64,000 bases of DNA from Arthrobacter globiformis (GCF_003261175.1 NZ_QLNP01000063.1:62001-126000); one strand, 5' to 3'. Positions 17,470 to 26,450 are shown, numbered from the stretch's first letter. Numbers and translations are program-made. Notes: a model not told the origin generated them from the sequence alone.

Positions 17470-19017
17470 TTAGGACAGCACGGGCTCGAGATCATTCTTC
17501 TCGTCAACGATAGGGATGTTCTTGGGAGCTGCGGCCCTGACGAACCTTGGTCCGGCCGGGCCATACGCGTCTGCCGGTTCCGGGAAGAGCCAGAGCACCG
17601 CGGGGTAAAGCACCGCAGCCAGGCCAATGGAAATGGGAATGCTCAGGTCTACTCCCGCGGCGAGATTGCCGAGGGCACCGACGAACTGGTTCGGAACGTT
17701 CACGAACATGATTCCCATGACTGCTGCGAAGATCCAGACGCCCATCGCACGCCAGTTCCACCCTCGGTTGAACCAGTACCGGCCGCCGACCTGGCGGCGG
17801 TTGAAGACCTGGAGGGAGTCGGCGTCGTACCAGCCCCGCCGCGTCACGTACCCAATCATCATCATGATCATCCACGGAGCGGTGCAGGTGATGATGAGCA
17901 CCGCGAATGTGGAGATGCTCTGCACAATGTTAAAGGCGAAGCGGCCCACATAAATGAAGACAATGGCGATGAACCCGATGAACAACGTGGCCTGGACGCG
18001 CGAGAACCGGGGAAAGACGCTGGAGAAGTCAAGACCTGTTCCGTAAAGCGCCGTGGTGCCCGTGGACATGCCGCCCACCAGGGCAATGAGGCACACCGGC
18101 AGGAAGTACCACGCGGGGGAAACCGCCAGAAGCCCGCCCACATAGTCAGAGTTCTCGAAGAACGCTGGCGCCTCAGTGGCAATGATGGTGGCCGTGACCA
18201 GCCCGAAGCCAAACGGCACGAGGGTGGCCACCTGGGCGAGGAAGGCAGCAGCCATGACCTTTCGCTTTGGTGTCTCAGCCGGAATGTACCGGGACCAGTC
18301 ACCTAGGAACGCGCCAAAGGAGATGGGGTTGGACATGACGATCAGTGCAGATCCTATGAAGGATGGCCAGAACAGGGCGCTGGTGGCGGCGTCCGCCCCC
18401 TGCCCGAACGTTCCGGCGTAGGACGGGTCAAACGCACCCGCAAACGCAACGATGCCGAGCAGGAACAGCAGGGACGCAGCTACCACCGCGACCTTATTGA
18501 CCCAGAGCATGAAGCGGAACCCATAGATGCACACAGTAAGGATGAGAACAGCAAAGACGCCGTAGGCGAGGCTTAACGTCACCGCGTTTTGGGGCAGGCC
18601 GATCAGGCGGTTCGCGCCCCCTACCAGCGCGTCCCCTGAACTCCACACAGAGATGGAGAAGAACGCGAACGCCGTCAGGAGTGACAAGAAGGATCCCACA
18701 ACCCGGCCGTGCACGCCCAGATGCCCGGACGACGAAACAGCATTGTTCATTCCGTTGGTCGGACCAAAAACAGCCATTGGGCAAAGTATCAGGCCGCCAA
18801 CCACGACGCCCAGGACCGTGGCCAGCAGCGCGTCCTTGAAGGACAACCCGAAGAGGATGGGGAACGATCCCAGGACCACCGTGGCAAATGTGTTTGCGCC
18901 GCCAAATACCAGACGGAAGAGGTCCAGCGGTTTAGCGGTCCTGTCGGTGGCAGGAATCGGTTCGATGCCGTGCTTTTCGACTTCGGTCACGGCAGGGGCT
19001 TTGAAATCTTGTGTCAT
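17470..19017 (-). CDS. NCS1 family nucleobase/allantoin-type permease
   Basis: A 515-residue, 12-helix permease of the nucleobase:cation-symport-1 family (CodB, Mhp1, PucI type). Diagnostic parts are the N-terminal LVFGGANTFATVVLGSFP segment, the middle SNPISFGAFLGDWSRYIP and the late YVTRRGWYDADSLQVF. Substrates in this family include cytosine, uracil, hydantoins, allantoin and thiamine. Its ATG overlaps the stop of the upstream NTF2-like gene by four bases (19014-19017), so the two are translationally coupled. There is no hydantoinase next to it, but one occurs at 8872 in the same window. Confidence 0.87.
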   Translation of the reverse strand: MTQDFKAPAVTEVEKHGIEPIPATDRTAKPLDLFRLVFGGANTFATVVLGSFPILFGLSFKDALLATVLGVVVGGLILCPMAVFGPTNGMNNAVSSSGHLGVHGRVVGSFLSLLTAFAFFSISVWSSGDALVGGANRLIGLPQNAVTLSLAYGVFAVLILTVCIYGFRFMLWVNKVAVVAASLLFLLGIVAFAGAFDPSYAGTFGQGADAATSALFWPSFIGSALIVMSNPISFGAFLGDWSRYIPAETPKRKVMAAAFLAQVATLVPFGFGLVTATIIATEAPAFFENSDYVGGLLAVSPAWYFLPVCLIALVGGMSTGTTALYGTGLDFSSVFPRFSRVQATLFIGFIAIVFIYVGRFAFNIVQSISTFAVLIITCTAPWMIMMMIGYVTRRGWYDADSLQVFNRRQVGGRYWFNRGWNWRAMGVWIFAAVMGIMFVNVPNQFVGALGNLAAGVDLSIPISIGLAAVLYPAVLWLFPEPADAYGPAGPRFVRAAAPKNIPIVDEKNDLEPVLS

Positions 19018-19427
19018 GAGGTTGCCTTCGGGCTAACCGGCGCCGGAGAAAGGTGCTCGTGAATGGCCAGCAGGTTGCCAGGCTCCGTCCTGGTGAAGAT
19101 GATGGTCTCCCTCTCGTGAAGTGTCCCTTTTGTGCCAGCCACGTCGATGACGGTTTTGACATCATGGCTGAACACGGCGCATGGGCCGGCGATCCGGATG
19201 TGCGCATTGGAACTGGCGCATTCTGCGACCCGCCAACCATCCTCGAGCCAGCCCTGCCACAGGGCGCGGTATTCCCCGCGCGAACCCAAACGGTCCGATT
19301 CGGAATGGAAGACGAAGGTCGCGTCAGGCGCGAAGCAGTCGAAGTAGTCGTCAGTGTCGGTGGCCGCGAAGGCGGTCATCAGCCGCTGCGCTGCTGCCTC
19401 AACCTCGGCGATGGTTATTAGGTCCAC
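19014..19427 (-). CDS. NTF2/SnoaL-like small protein
   Basis: A 137-residue single-domain protein of the SnoaL/NTF2 cone fold: a helical start (IAEVEAAAQRLMTAFAATDTDDYFDCFAPDATFVFH) followed by strands. It may be a small enzyme or ligand-binding protein. The GTG start is assumed. Four-base overlap with the NCS1 permease suggests it handles the imported compound. Function otherwise unknown. Confidence 0.72.
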   Translation of the reverse strand: MDLITIAEVEAAAQRLMTAFAATDTDDYFDCFAPDATFVFHSESDRLGSRGEYRALWQGWLEDGWRVAECASSNAHIRIAGPCAVFSHDVKTVIDVAGTKGTLHERETIIFTRTEPGNLLAIHEHLSPAPVSPKATS

Positions 19428-19527
19428 GGGAGCTCACTCTCGGCGTTGCGTGCAAAGTTTCGGCCGTGACGTGTCTCAGCTCACATCCGGTCAGGGTCTC
19501 AGTAAACCGGGCAACTTATCCTCTAGT

Positions 19528-19539
19528 CAACAATTGTTG
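19528..19539. promoter_or_regulatory. Palindrome CAACAATTGTTG upstream of the NCS1 operon
   Basis: A perfect 12-base palindrome lies about 100 bases upstream of the NTF2-like start, in an AT-rich patch; a further TTTTGTTGC half-copy follows at about 19551-19560. It is placed like an operator for the NTF2-permease pair. No regulator gene is adjacent. Confidence 0.4.
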
Positions 19540-19618
19540 CTTGTGAGTCACTTTTGTTGCTCGCCGTCGGGTGCAGACCACAGCGGGGCCGCGGGTGATC
19601 CAAAACCCAGCAAACACA

Positions 19619-19650
19619 GCAGCGGCGGGTGCTTATGCACCCGCCGCTGC
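19619..19650 (-). terminator. Strong hairpin terminator after the NlpC/P60 gene
   Basis: A perfect 14-base-pair stem (GCAGCGGCGGGTGC and its complement) encloses a four-base loop. Read on the minus strand it lies about 50 bases after the NlpC/P60 stop and is followed by T-rich sequence (TGTGTTTGCTGGGTTTT). Confidence 0.75.
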
Positions 19651-19701
19651 GTTGTTCCGTTCCGCCTGCCTGGCTGTCGCCCGTCAGGCATTCACCCGCT
19701 G

Positions 19702-20631
19702 TTAAGCGTTCACCCGCACGTAGGTGGAGCCGGTGAGCCAGGAGGCCGGGTGCACGATGGTTTCGTTGACGCCATTCATGCCGCTGCTGATGGCCTGGCC
19801 GCCGCCGATGTAGACGCCGACGTGTCCGGCGCTGATCATCAGGTCCCCGGGCTGCGGGGCGGAGACCGGAGTCCCGTACTGGTAGAACTGCGCGGGGGCC
19901 AGGTCGCCGACGGACTTGCCGACAGAGCGCAGTGCCTGCTCCACCAGGATGGTGCAGTCCTGGGTGGCGCCGAGCTGTGCCCGGGCAGAGGCCACAATGG
20001 CTCCGCCCACGCCACTGGCTGACTGGGTTGCAGCCGCCGGTGTAATCGAGGCGGAGGCGTTGTAGATTCCCATGCCGGAGGGCGCCGGGGCTGCCGGTGC
20101 CGGAGCCGCGGGAACTGCCGGAGCGGCGGGAGCCGCAGGTACTGCCGGGGCTGCAACTGCACCCGGTCCCGGGATGAGGATCTGGTCGCCGGGGTAAATG
20201 ACAGACGCCAGGGACAGGCCGTTCTCCGCGAGGAGTGTATCGAGGCTGACACCATGGCGTGCTGCGATGGCACCAAGGGTGTCGCCGGACACAACGGTGT
20301 GCGACGCGCCGGCAACAGCAGATCCGCCACTTGCCGGCGCGGGGACTGCCGGGGCGGCCTGCGCCGGAGCGGGGACGGCCTGGGCGGGTGCTGCCAGCGC
20401 CTGGCCAGCGGCGGACTGGACTGCAGCAGCAGCGTCAGGCGTTTCCGGCGCGTAGGCACCTGCGTGTGCGGGTGCTCCCGCGCCGAAGAGGAGCCCGGAA
20501 GCGACGGCGGCTGCGGCCGCCGGCTTGGCAACCGAGGCGGCGTTGGACTTGAGGGAATACTGCAGGCCCTGCAAAGCGATGGACGTCGTCGGGGTGGCGC
20601 GGTGGCGCGCCGGGGTGAACTTACGTGACAT
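19702..20631 (-). CDS. Secreted LysM-NlpC/P60 peptidoglycan hydrolase
   Basis: A 309-residue exported cell-wall protein. An unusually long leader (about 57 residues, ending GAGAPAHAGA) is followed by an Ala/Pro-rich stretch and a LysM domain (SHTVVSGDTLGAIAARHGV ... IYPGDQILIP, about 110-155). A second Ala/Pro linker and a C-terminal NlpC/P60 domain follow, with the catalytic Cys in ATQDCTILVEQAL and His in SAGHVGVYIGG. It is expected to cleave within stem peptides at the wall. A c-di-AMP riboswitch lies directly upstream, as for other actinobacterial wall hydrolases. Confidence 0.9.
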   Translation of the reverse strand: MSRKFTPARHRATPTTSIALQGLQYSLKSNAASVAKPAAAAAVASGLLFGAGAPAHAGAYAPETPDAAAAVQSAAGQALAAPAQAVPAPAQAAPAVPAPASGGSAVAGASHTVVSGDTLGAIAARHGVSLDTLLAENGLSLASVIYPGDQILIPGPGAVAAPAVPAAPAAPAVPAAPAPAAPAPSGMGIYNASASITPAAATQSASGVGGAIVASARAQLGATQDCTILVEQALRSVGKSVGDLAPAQFYQYGTPVSAPQPGDLMISAGHVGVYIGGGQAISSGMNGVNETIVHPASWLTGSTYVRVNA

Positions 20632-20639
20632 GGTTGATG

Positions 20640-20805
20640 TGCCTCTCCCATGCCTGCGGGGTGAGCTGTCGGGTTCGGATGGGAGTCACCCGGTCCTGCC
20701 CGCCGTTGGGCGGAGCGTCTGGACTTAACCCCTAGGCCTTGGCGCGCAAGGCCGGTACAAAGGTGGTTCCCCCGTCCCTGCCTGTTGGTCATAGCGAACG
20801 GATCC
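20640..20805 (-). ncRNA. Cyclic di-AMP riboswitch (ydaO-yuaA class)
   Basis: The minus-strand leader of the NlpC/P60 gene carries the recognisable 3' core CCGAACCCGACAGCTCACC followed by CCGCAGGCATGGGAG, and upstream the blocks GGGACGGGGGAACC and CTAGGGGTTAAGTCC. These are the conserved elements of the ydaO class as found ahead of actinobacterial rpf and NlpC genes. c-di-AMP binding generally turns these genes off. The boundaries given are approximate and rest on the conserved blocks. Confidence 0.85.
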
Positions 20806-20955
20806 CGGTCAGCGGCAGGGCTCGGCATTCTGCCCGGGAATGCCCTGAGCGGAACCAGGGCACCGGCCGAGGCTATCGCATTCATGCCCCAAAAGTCACA
20901 TTTGAGTAACGAGGGTGTGTCGGAAGGGTTGGGGACACCCCCCGGATGCTGCAGC

Positions 20956-22329
20956 CTACAGGGCCTTCACGGCGCCCAGCACCTTCATCAGGGACTCCTT
21001 GGCGTCGCCGAACAGCAGCGTGGTCTGCGGCTCGAACATGAGATCGTTCTCGATCCCCGCGAACCCGGGGCGCATGGAGCGCTTGAGGAACACCACCTGC
21101 CGCGCGTCCGCCACCTCAAGGATCGGCATCCCGTAGATCGGCGAGCCGGCGGTGGTCTTGGCGGCGGGGTTCACGACGTCGTTCGCGCCCACCACGAGCG
21201 CGACGTCGGCGGTGCGGAACTCGGAGTTGATCTCGCCCATTTCCTTGAGCGATTCGTAGGGCACATTGGCCTCGGCGAGGAGCACGTTCATGTGCCCGGG
21301 CATGCGTCCCGCCACGGGATGGATGGCGAAGTCCACGCGGGTACCCCGGGATTCCAGGGCCTGGGCGAGCTCCGCCGCGGTGTGCTGTCCCTGCGCGACG
21401 GCCAGCCCGTAGCCGGGGACGATGATCACGCGCTGCGCGTAGCCCAGCAGCACCGCCACGTCCTCCGGGCTCGACGACCGGACCGGACGGTCGCTCACGG
21501 CGGTGGATCCCGCCGTCGAACCTCCCCGGAACGCACCGAACAGGATGCCGGCCACGCTGCGGCCCATGGCAGCGGCCATCGCCCGGGTGAGGATGGTGCC
21601 CGACGCCCCCACCAGCGTGCCGGCCACCACCAGGAGCACGTTGCCCAGCACCAGGCCGGACGCCGCAACCGCGAGGCCGGTGAAGGCGTTGAGCAGCGAG
21701 ATGACGATCGGCACGTCGGCGCCGCCCACCGGCAGCACCAGCAGCACGCCTGCCACCAGGCCGAGCAGCAGGAGCAGGAGGGCCAGGACCAGCGAACCCC
21801 CAAGCACGACGGCGGCAGCCGCGCCCACCGCTGCGAGCAGCACCGCGCCCATGAGCACCGGCAGGCCGGGGAACACCACGGGGCGGGTGGTCATGAGCTC
21901 CTGCAGCTTCGCGAACGTCACGGCGGAACCGGCAAAGGACACCGCCCCCACCAGCAGGGTGAAGACGACGGCGACGCGCACCCAGGCGTCCTCCGCATGC
22001 GGCAGTTCCAGCAGCGCCACGAGGGCGGCGGCGCCGCCGCCCACGCCGTTGAAGAGGGCGACGAGCTGCGGCATCTGGGTCATCTTGACGCGCCTGGCCA
22101 CCGGGGCGGCCACACCTGAACCGACCACAATGGCCCCAAGGATCAGGGGGACGTTGTCCAGCCGGGTCGAGAAAAAGACGGTAACGACGGCGACCAGCGC
22201 GCCGAACGCACCGATGAGGTTGCCGCGGCGGGCGGTGCGCGGGGAATTCAGGCCCTTCAGGGCCAGGATGAAGAAGACGGCGGCCGCGAGGTAAAGCAGG
22301 GCGGTGACGTTGGGGTCGAGGAGGGTCAA
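20956..22329 (-). CDS. pntB: NAD(P) transhydrogenase subunit beta
   Basis: A 457-residue inner-membrane subunit of proton-translocating transhydrogenase. The N-terminal half has about nine hydrophobic helices and the C-terminal domain III binds NADP(H), with the expected PGYGLAVAQGQ, GMPILEVADARQV and KRSMRPGFAGIEN motifs. The enzyme uses the proton gradient to make NADPH from NADH. It is the last gene of pntAA-pntAB-pntB; its ATG overlaps the pntAB stop by four bases. Confidence 0.95.
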   Translation of the reverse strand: MTLLDPNVTALLYLAAAVFFILALKGLNSPRTARRGNLIGAFGALVAVVTVFFSTRLDNVPLILGAIVVGSGVAAPVARRVKMTQMPQLVALFNGVGGGAAALVALLELPHAEDAWVRVAVVFTLLVGAVSFAGSAVTFAKLQELMTTRPVVFPGLPVLMGAVLLAAVGAAAAVVLGGSLVLALLLLLLGLVAGVLLVLPVGGADVPIVISLLNAFTGLAVAASGLVLGNVLLVVAGTLVGASGTILTRAMAAAMGRSVAGILFGAFRGGSTAGSTAVSDRPVRSSSPEDVAVLLGYAQRVIIVPGYGLAVAQGQHTAAELAQALESRGTRVDFAIHPVAGRMPGHMNVLLAEANVPYESLKEMGEINSEFRTADVALVVGANDVVNPAAKTTAGSPIYGMPILEVADARQVVFLKRSMRPGFAGIENDLMFEPQTTLLFGDAKESLMKVLGAVKAL

Positions 22330-22676
22330 CGTGTGGCCTCCGTATTCTCCTTGGTGTCAGGCTGAGTTTCATCCGGTGTGGGCTTGGCCGGCTTATCCGG
22401 CTTGCGGCCCCGGAACATCTCCAGCATGCGGTCCGTTACCACGAAGCCACCCACCAGGTTGGCCGTGGCAAGCACCACGGCCAGCAGCGCCACCGCGAGG
22501 ACCCAGGGGTGCGTGGCCTGGCCGGCAACGATGATGGCACCCACCAGGATGATCCCGTGGATGGCGTTCGCACCGGACATCAGGGGCGTATGCAGCGTGC
22601 TGGAAACCTTCGACACCACTTCGAAGCCGACAAACACCGCAAGGACGGTGATGGTCAGCAGGCTGATGCCGTCCAT
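22326..22676 (-). CDS. pntAB: NAD(P) transhydrogenase subunit alpha, membrane part
   Basis: A 116-residue protein with three or four hydrophobic helices and the typical TPLMSGANAIHGIILVGA segment of the membrane part of the alpha subunit. In three-gene systems the alpha subunit is split, as here. It overlaps the end of pntAA by one base and the start of pntB by four, so the three are translationally coupled. Confidence 0.93.
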   Translation of the reverse strand: MDGISLLTITVLAVFVGFEVVSKVSSTLHTPLMSGANAIHGIILVGAIIVAGQATHPWVLAVALLAVVLATANLVGGFVVTDRMLEMFRGRKPDKPAKPTPDETQPDTKENTEATR

Positions 22677-23905
22677 CAGACCACCCCTTCGTTTTCCGAC
22701 GCCTTCACTGGGTCATTCGCCAACTCGTCGGCGAGTTCGCTGTCCGCTGTCCCGTTCTCCCCGGCGAGCACCGCGAGAGCCTCTGCCGTCGGCGGGTGCC
22801 GCACCACGCCGTCGTGCGTCAGGCATGCACCTGCGATCACGTCGTCGTCAAAATCCGGGGCCACCGTCCCGTCCCGCGTCATCAGCGCCAGCAGGTTTGC
22901 CACGTTCTTCGCGTAGAGCCGGGAGGCGTCCGTGGGCATGGCCGACGGCGCGTCCTTGAGGCCGACGACGGCGACGGTCCCCTTTCCGTCGGCCGTGGGG
23001 ACGTGGATGTCCCGGCCGGCGACGGACCCCTCCACGTTGCCGCCGGACTCCGCGGCGAGGTCGACGACGACCGACCCGGGGCGCATGCCCTGCACCATTT
23101 CACGGGTCACCAGGAGCGGGGCGTGCCGGCCGGGAACGGCAGCCGTGGTGATCAGCACGTCGGCATCGGCGACGTGCGGTGCCAGCAGCTGCCGCTGCAG
23201 GGCGCCGCGGTCGGCGGTGAGCTCACGGGCGTACCCGCCGGCCGCCTCTGCGGTCTCCAGGTCCAGCTTGATGAAGGTGCCGCCCATGGACGTGACCTCT
23301 TCCGCCGAGGAGGGCCGGATGTCGTTGGCGGAGACGCGTGCGCCGAGCCGCTTCGCCGTCCCGATTGCCTGCAGCCCGGCCACCCCGACGCCGAGCACCA
23401 GCACCCGTGCGGGCGGGACGGTTCCGGCGGCAGTCATGTACAGCGGGAAGAAGCGGGGCAGGCGGATGGCGGCTTCAAGGACGCAACGGTAGCCCGCCAC
23501 GAGGGCCTGCGAGGACAGGGCGTCCATGGACTGGGCCCGGGAGATGCGCGGCACGAGTTCCAGTGCAAAGGACGTGACTCCGCCTTCGGCCAGCGCCCTG
23601 ACGGTGGCCAGTTCGGACGACGGCGAGGCCAGGCCCACGGTGACGGCGCCGCGTTTCAGGGCTGTCGCCGTCGGAAGTTCCAGCGGACGGACGTGGGCGA
23701 GGATGTCCAGCCCGGCGGGATCGAGGTCGTCAACGATGTGGGCGCCGGCATGGCGGTATTCGTCGTCGGCATGCCCGGCAGAGACGCCCGCACGGGACTC
23801 GATCAGCACCTCCAGGCCCAGTCCCGCCAGCTGCTTTACGGTTTCCGGCGTCGCAGCGACCCGCCGTTCGCCTTCCCGGCGCTCCCGCGCTATGCCCAGC
23901 TTCAC
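22676..23905 (-). CDS. pntAA: NAD(P) transhydrogenase subunit alpha, NAD-binding part
   Basis: A 409-residue soluble NAD(H)-binding domain I, related to alanine dehydrogenase. It starts VKLGIARERREGERRVAATP, contains the Rossmann motif VLVLGVGVAGLQAIGTAKRLG (here given in part: VLGVGVAGLQAIGTA) and ends without membrane helices. GTG 23905 is chosen: it gives the family-typical N-terminus and has GGAAGG upstream. A GTG at 23989 in frame would add 28 unconserved residues and has no RBS. Confidence 0.92.
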   Translation of the reverse strand: MKLGIARERREGERRVAATPETVKQLAGLGLEVLIESRAGVSAGHADDEYRHAGAHIVDDLDPAGLDILAHVRPLELPTATALKRGAVTVGLASPSSELATVRALAEGGVTSFALELVPRISRAQSMDALSSQALVAGYRCVLEAAIRLPRFFPLYMTAAGTVPPARVLVLGVGVAGLQAIGTAKRLGARVSANDIRPSSAEEVTSMGGTFIKLDLETAEAAGGYARELTADRGALQRQLLAPHVADADVLITTAAVPGRHAPLLVTREMVQGMRPGSVVVDLAAESGGNVEGSVAGRDIHVPTADGKGTVAVVGLKDAPSAMPTDASRLYAKNVANLLALMTRDGTVAPDFDDDVIAGACLTHDGVVRHPPTAEALAVLAGENGTADSELADELANDPVKASENEGVV

Positions 23906-24082
23906 CCGCCACGTCCTTCCAACGGGTGCAGCGGCTCCTGCTCTGGGGGTCCCGCCCGGGGCGGTATTCACGGAGCGGCGCTGCTGCACGTAGTTGGCTA
24001 GAGTCTATGGCCCAAGGGCGCGTGGCGGGAGGGTGGCGGGCCGCTTAGAAGTATGCGGAAAAGTCCGCACTGGTTGCCGGAC

Positions 24083-24922
24083 CTATCGCCCGCTGGAGAA
24101 GTCCGACGAAATTCGCTCTGCCGTGGCCACGATTTCCTTCCGCACGGACTCGAGGTAGGCCTCGCGGTCCGGTTTGGCGGCCACAGACTGTGCCTGCAGC
24201 GAGACGTTGACGGCGGCCACCACCTTCGGACCGTGATAAACAGGCGCGGCCACGGACATCAGCCCCAGTTCGAGCTCCTGGTCCAAGAGGCACCAGCCCT
24301 GAGCCCGGACCTTGTCCAGGACGGCAAGCAGGTCCTTCACCGTGCCAATCGCGCGTGGAGTGAGCGGCTTGATCTCCGCCGCGGCCAGGTAATCCTTCAG
24401 CTGCTCCGGCGGGAGCCCCGCGAGCAGCACCCTGCCCATCGACGTCGCATAGGCGGGAAACCTGGTGCCCACGGTGATGCCGATGGTCATGATCCGGCGC
24501 GTGGTGACCCTGGCGATGTAGGCGATGTCCGTTCCGTCCAGCACCGCCGCCGACGTCGACTCTCCCAGCTTCAGGGACAGCTCCTCCAGGTGCGGCTGGG
24601 CCAGCTGCGGCAGGGAGAGGCCTGAAAGGTAGGCGTAGCCGAGCTGCAGCACCTGGGCCGTAAGCGCGAAAGTCTTGCCGTCGGTCCGAACGTAGCCGAG
24701 CTCCACCAGCGTGTGCAGGAATCGCCGGGCCGTGGCGCGCGTGAGATCCGTGCGGGCAGCCACCTCGGTGAGCGTCATGTCGGCATGCTCGGTGTCGAAC
24801 GCGCGGATCACCGCGAGCCCGCGCGCGAGCGACTGCACATACTGGTCGCTCGCCGCCGGTGTCGCGCCGTCTTTCGGCTGGCGGCCCGCCCGAGGCGTGG
24901 TCGCTGCTGCTGCGTCGGTCAT
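24083..24922 (-). CDS. IclR family regulator (PcaR-like)
   Basis: A 279-residue IclR regulator: HTH at about residues 25-80 (LARGLAVIRAFDTEHADMTLTEVAART) and a C-terminal effector domain (GRVLLAGLPPE onward). It lies on the same strand directly after pcaJ, and its relatives beside pca genes (PcaR/PcaU/PobR) activate beta-ketoadipate genes in response to pathway acids. ATG 24922 is chosen with AGGA upstream; the longer frame would start inside the palindromic repeat. It is probably the local pca regulator, with the IclR at 34925 serving the quinate/shikimate end. Confidence 0.87.
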   Translation of the reverse strand: MTDAAAATTPRAGRQPKDGATPAASDQYVQSLARGLAVIRAFDTEHADMTLTEVAARTDLTRATARRFLHTLVELGYVRTDGKTFALTAQVLQLGYAYLSGLSLPQLAQPHLEELSLKLGESTSAAVLDGTDIAYIARVTTRRIMTIGITVGTRFPAYATSMGRVLLAGLPPEQLKDYLAAAEIKPLTPRAIGTVKDLLAVLDKVRAQGWCLLDQELELGLMSVAAPVYHGPKVVAAVNVSLQAQSVAAKPDREAYLESVRKEIVATAERISSDFSSGR

Positions 24923-24975
24923 GGTTACCAATCCTAATCGGCGCGAACGGACACTTCCGGCCCCGCCACCACTCA

Positions 24976-25036
24976 CGCGAACTGGCAGCTGATGCCCTCA
25001 AAACCCGGGTTTGCGGTCATTTGCTGCCAGTTCGCG
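24976..25036. repeat. 61-base imperfect palindrome (REP-like)
   Basis: Both ends read CGCGAACTGGCAGC and its complement, 14 perfect base pairs. Inward the arms continue with ATG..C/GCAAA similarity and meet at CCCGGG. It can fold into one hairpin of about 28 pairs. It lies in the gap between pcaJ and the IclR gene. There is no T-tract, so it is not a standard terminator; a dispersed intergenic palindrome is the alternative. No second copy was found in this window. Confidence 0.75.
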
Positions 25037-25053
25037 CTGGGAGGGGGAAAGCG

Positions 25054-25737
25054 TTAGTGCTCGACGGCGGGGGCGGCCGTGAGGGGGACGGGGACGAGTT
25101 TCTGGAGGTCTTCGAGGGTGCAGCCGAAGGTTTCGCGGACGCGGACGCCGTCGGGGCCGGTGAGGAAGACAGCCTTGTCGGTGTAGACGCGGGTCACGCA
25201 GCCCACGCCGGTGAGCGGGTAGGTGCAGGCCTCCACGATCTTGGAGGCACCTTCGCGGGTCAGGAGAGTCATCATCACGAAGACGTCCTTGGCTCCGGTG
25301 GCCAGGTCCATCGCGCCGCCGACGGCGGGGATGGCGTCCGGTGCCCCGGTGTGCCAGTTGGCGAGGTCGCCGGTGGCGGAAACCTGGAACGCGCCGAGGA
25401 CGCAGATGTCCAGGTGCCCGCCGCGCATGATCGCGAAGGAGTCGGCGTGGTGGAAGTAGGACGCGCCGGGGAGTTCGGTGACGGGGATCTTGCCGGCGTT
25501 GATGAGGTCACCGTCGATCTGGTCGCCGGTTGCCACCGGGCCCATGCCGAGCATGCCGTTCTCGGTGTGGAGGGTGATGTTCTGCTCGGGCTTGAGGTAG
25601 TTCGACACCAGGGTGGGCTGGCCGATGCCCAGGTTCACGAAGGATCCCGGCGCGATGTCCCGCGCCACCATGCGGGCGAGGTCGTCGCGGCCCAGCGGCG
25701 TTTCGGACGTCTGGATGCTCGTCTCTACAAGGCTCAT
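25054..25737 (-). CDS. pcaJ: 3-oxoadipate CoA-transferase subunit B
   Basis: A 227-residue CoA-transferase beta subunit. With PcaI it moves CoA from succinyl-CoA to 3-oxoadipate. The catalytic Glu is in the LHTENGMLGMG motif (about 60), and NLGIGQPTLV near the start fits family I transferases. It starts one base after the pcaI stop codon. It is the last structural gene of the pca operon. Confidence 0.93.
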   Translation of the reverse strand: MSLVETSIQTSETPLGRDDLARMVARDIAPGSFVNLGIGQPTLVSNYLKPEQNITLHTENGMLGMGPVATGDQIDGDLINAGKIPVTELPGASYFHHADSFAIMRGGHLDICVLGAFQVSATGDLANWHTGAPDAIPAVGGAMDLATGAKDVFVMMTLLTREGASKIVEACTYPLTGVGCVTRVYTDKAVFLTGPDGVRVRETFGCTLEDLQKLVPVPLTAAPAVEH

Positions 25738-25738
25738 C

Positions 25739-26446
25739 TCAGGCCACCTGTCCTTTCAGGTCCGCGCCGGCGGCGGCAGCACCGCTGGAATCAATACGGA
25801 CAATGCTGGTGACGTAAATGCCGGGCGTCACGATGTTCTCCGGATCCAGCGCACCCGTGGGCACGATTTCGGACACCTGCACGATGGTGTGCTTGGCGGC
25901 GGCGGCCATGATCGGCCCGAAGTTCCGGGCAGTCTTGCGGTAGACCAGGTTACCGACGCCGTCGGCCTTCAGCGCCTTGATCAGGGCGACGTCGGCGTGG
26001 ATGGGGGTCTCGAACACCTGCCCACGGCCGTCGATGATGCGGGTTTCCTTGCCCTCGGCCAGCATGGTGCCGTACCCGGTGGGGGTGAAAAACCCGCCGA
26101 TGCCGGCGCCGGCGGCGCGGATGCGTTCGGCCAGGTTGCCCTGCGGCACCAGCTCCAGCTCGATCTGCCCGGCCTTGTACTTCGCGTCGAAGTGCCAGGA
26201 GTCGGACTGCCGCGGGAAGGAACAGATCATCTTGCGGACCCGGCCTTCCTTGATCAGCAGCGCCAGGCCCTGGTCGCCCTGGCCGGCGTTGTTGTTCACC
26301 ACGGTCAGGTCCGTGGCGCCGCACTCGAGCAGCGCGTCAATCAGTTCGAACGGCTGCCCGGCATTGCCGAACCCGCCGATCATCACCGTGGACCCGTCCT
26401 TGACGCCGGCCACAGCCTCCTGGACCGAATCTACAAAGCTCAGCAT
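25739..26446 (-). CDS. pcaI: 3-oxoadipate CoA-transferase subunit A
   Basis: A 235-residue alpha subunit with the oxyanion/CoA-binding motif MIGGFGNAGQPFELI (about 21-36) and GGFFTPTGYGT. It forms the heteromeric transferase with PcaJ, making 3-oxoadipyl-CoA. It begins four bases after the pcaF stop and is part of the pca polycistron. Confidence 0.93.
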   Translation of the reverse strand: MLSFVDSVQEAVAGVKDGSTVMIGGFGNAGQPFELIDALLECGATDLTVVNNNAGQGDQGLALLIKEGRVRKMICSFPRQSDSWHFDAKYKAGQIELELVPQGNLAERIRAAGAGIGGFFTPTGYGTMLAEGKETRIIDGRGQVFETPIHADVALIKALKADGVGNLVYRKTARNFGPIMAAAAKHTIVQVSEIVPTGALDPENIVTPGIYVTSIVRIDSSGAAAAGADLKGQVA

Positions 26447-26450
26447 TCGC

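Noticed and set aside
20785-22119. 444-codon plus-strand frame across the riboswitch and pntB
   Set aside because: Composition is shadow-like (His/Arg/Gln/Gly-rich) and it covers a conserved pntB and its leader.
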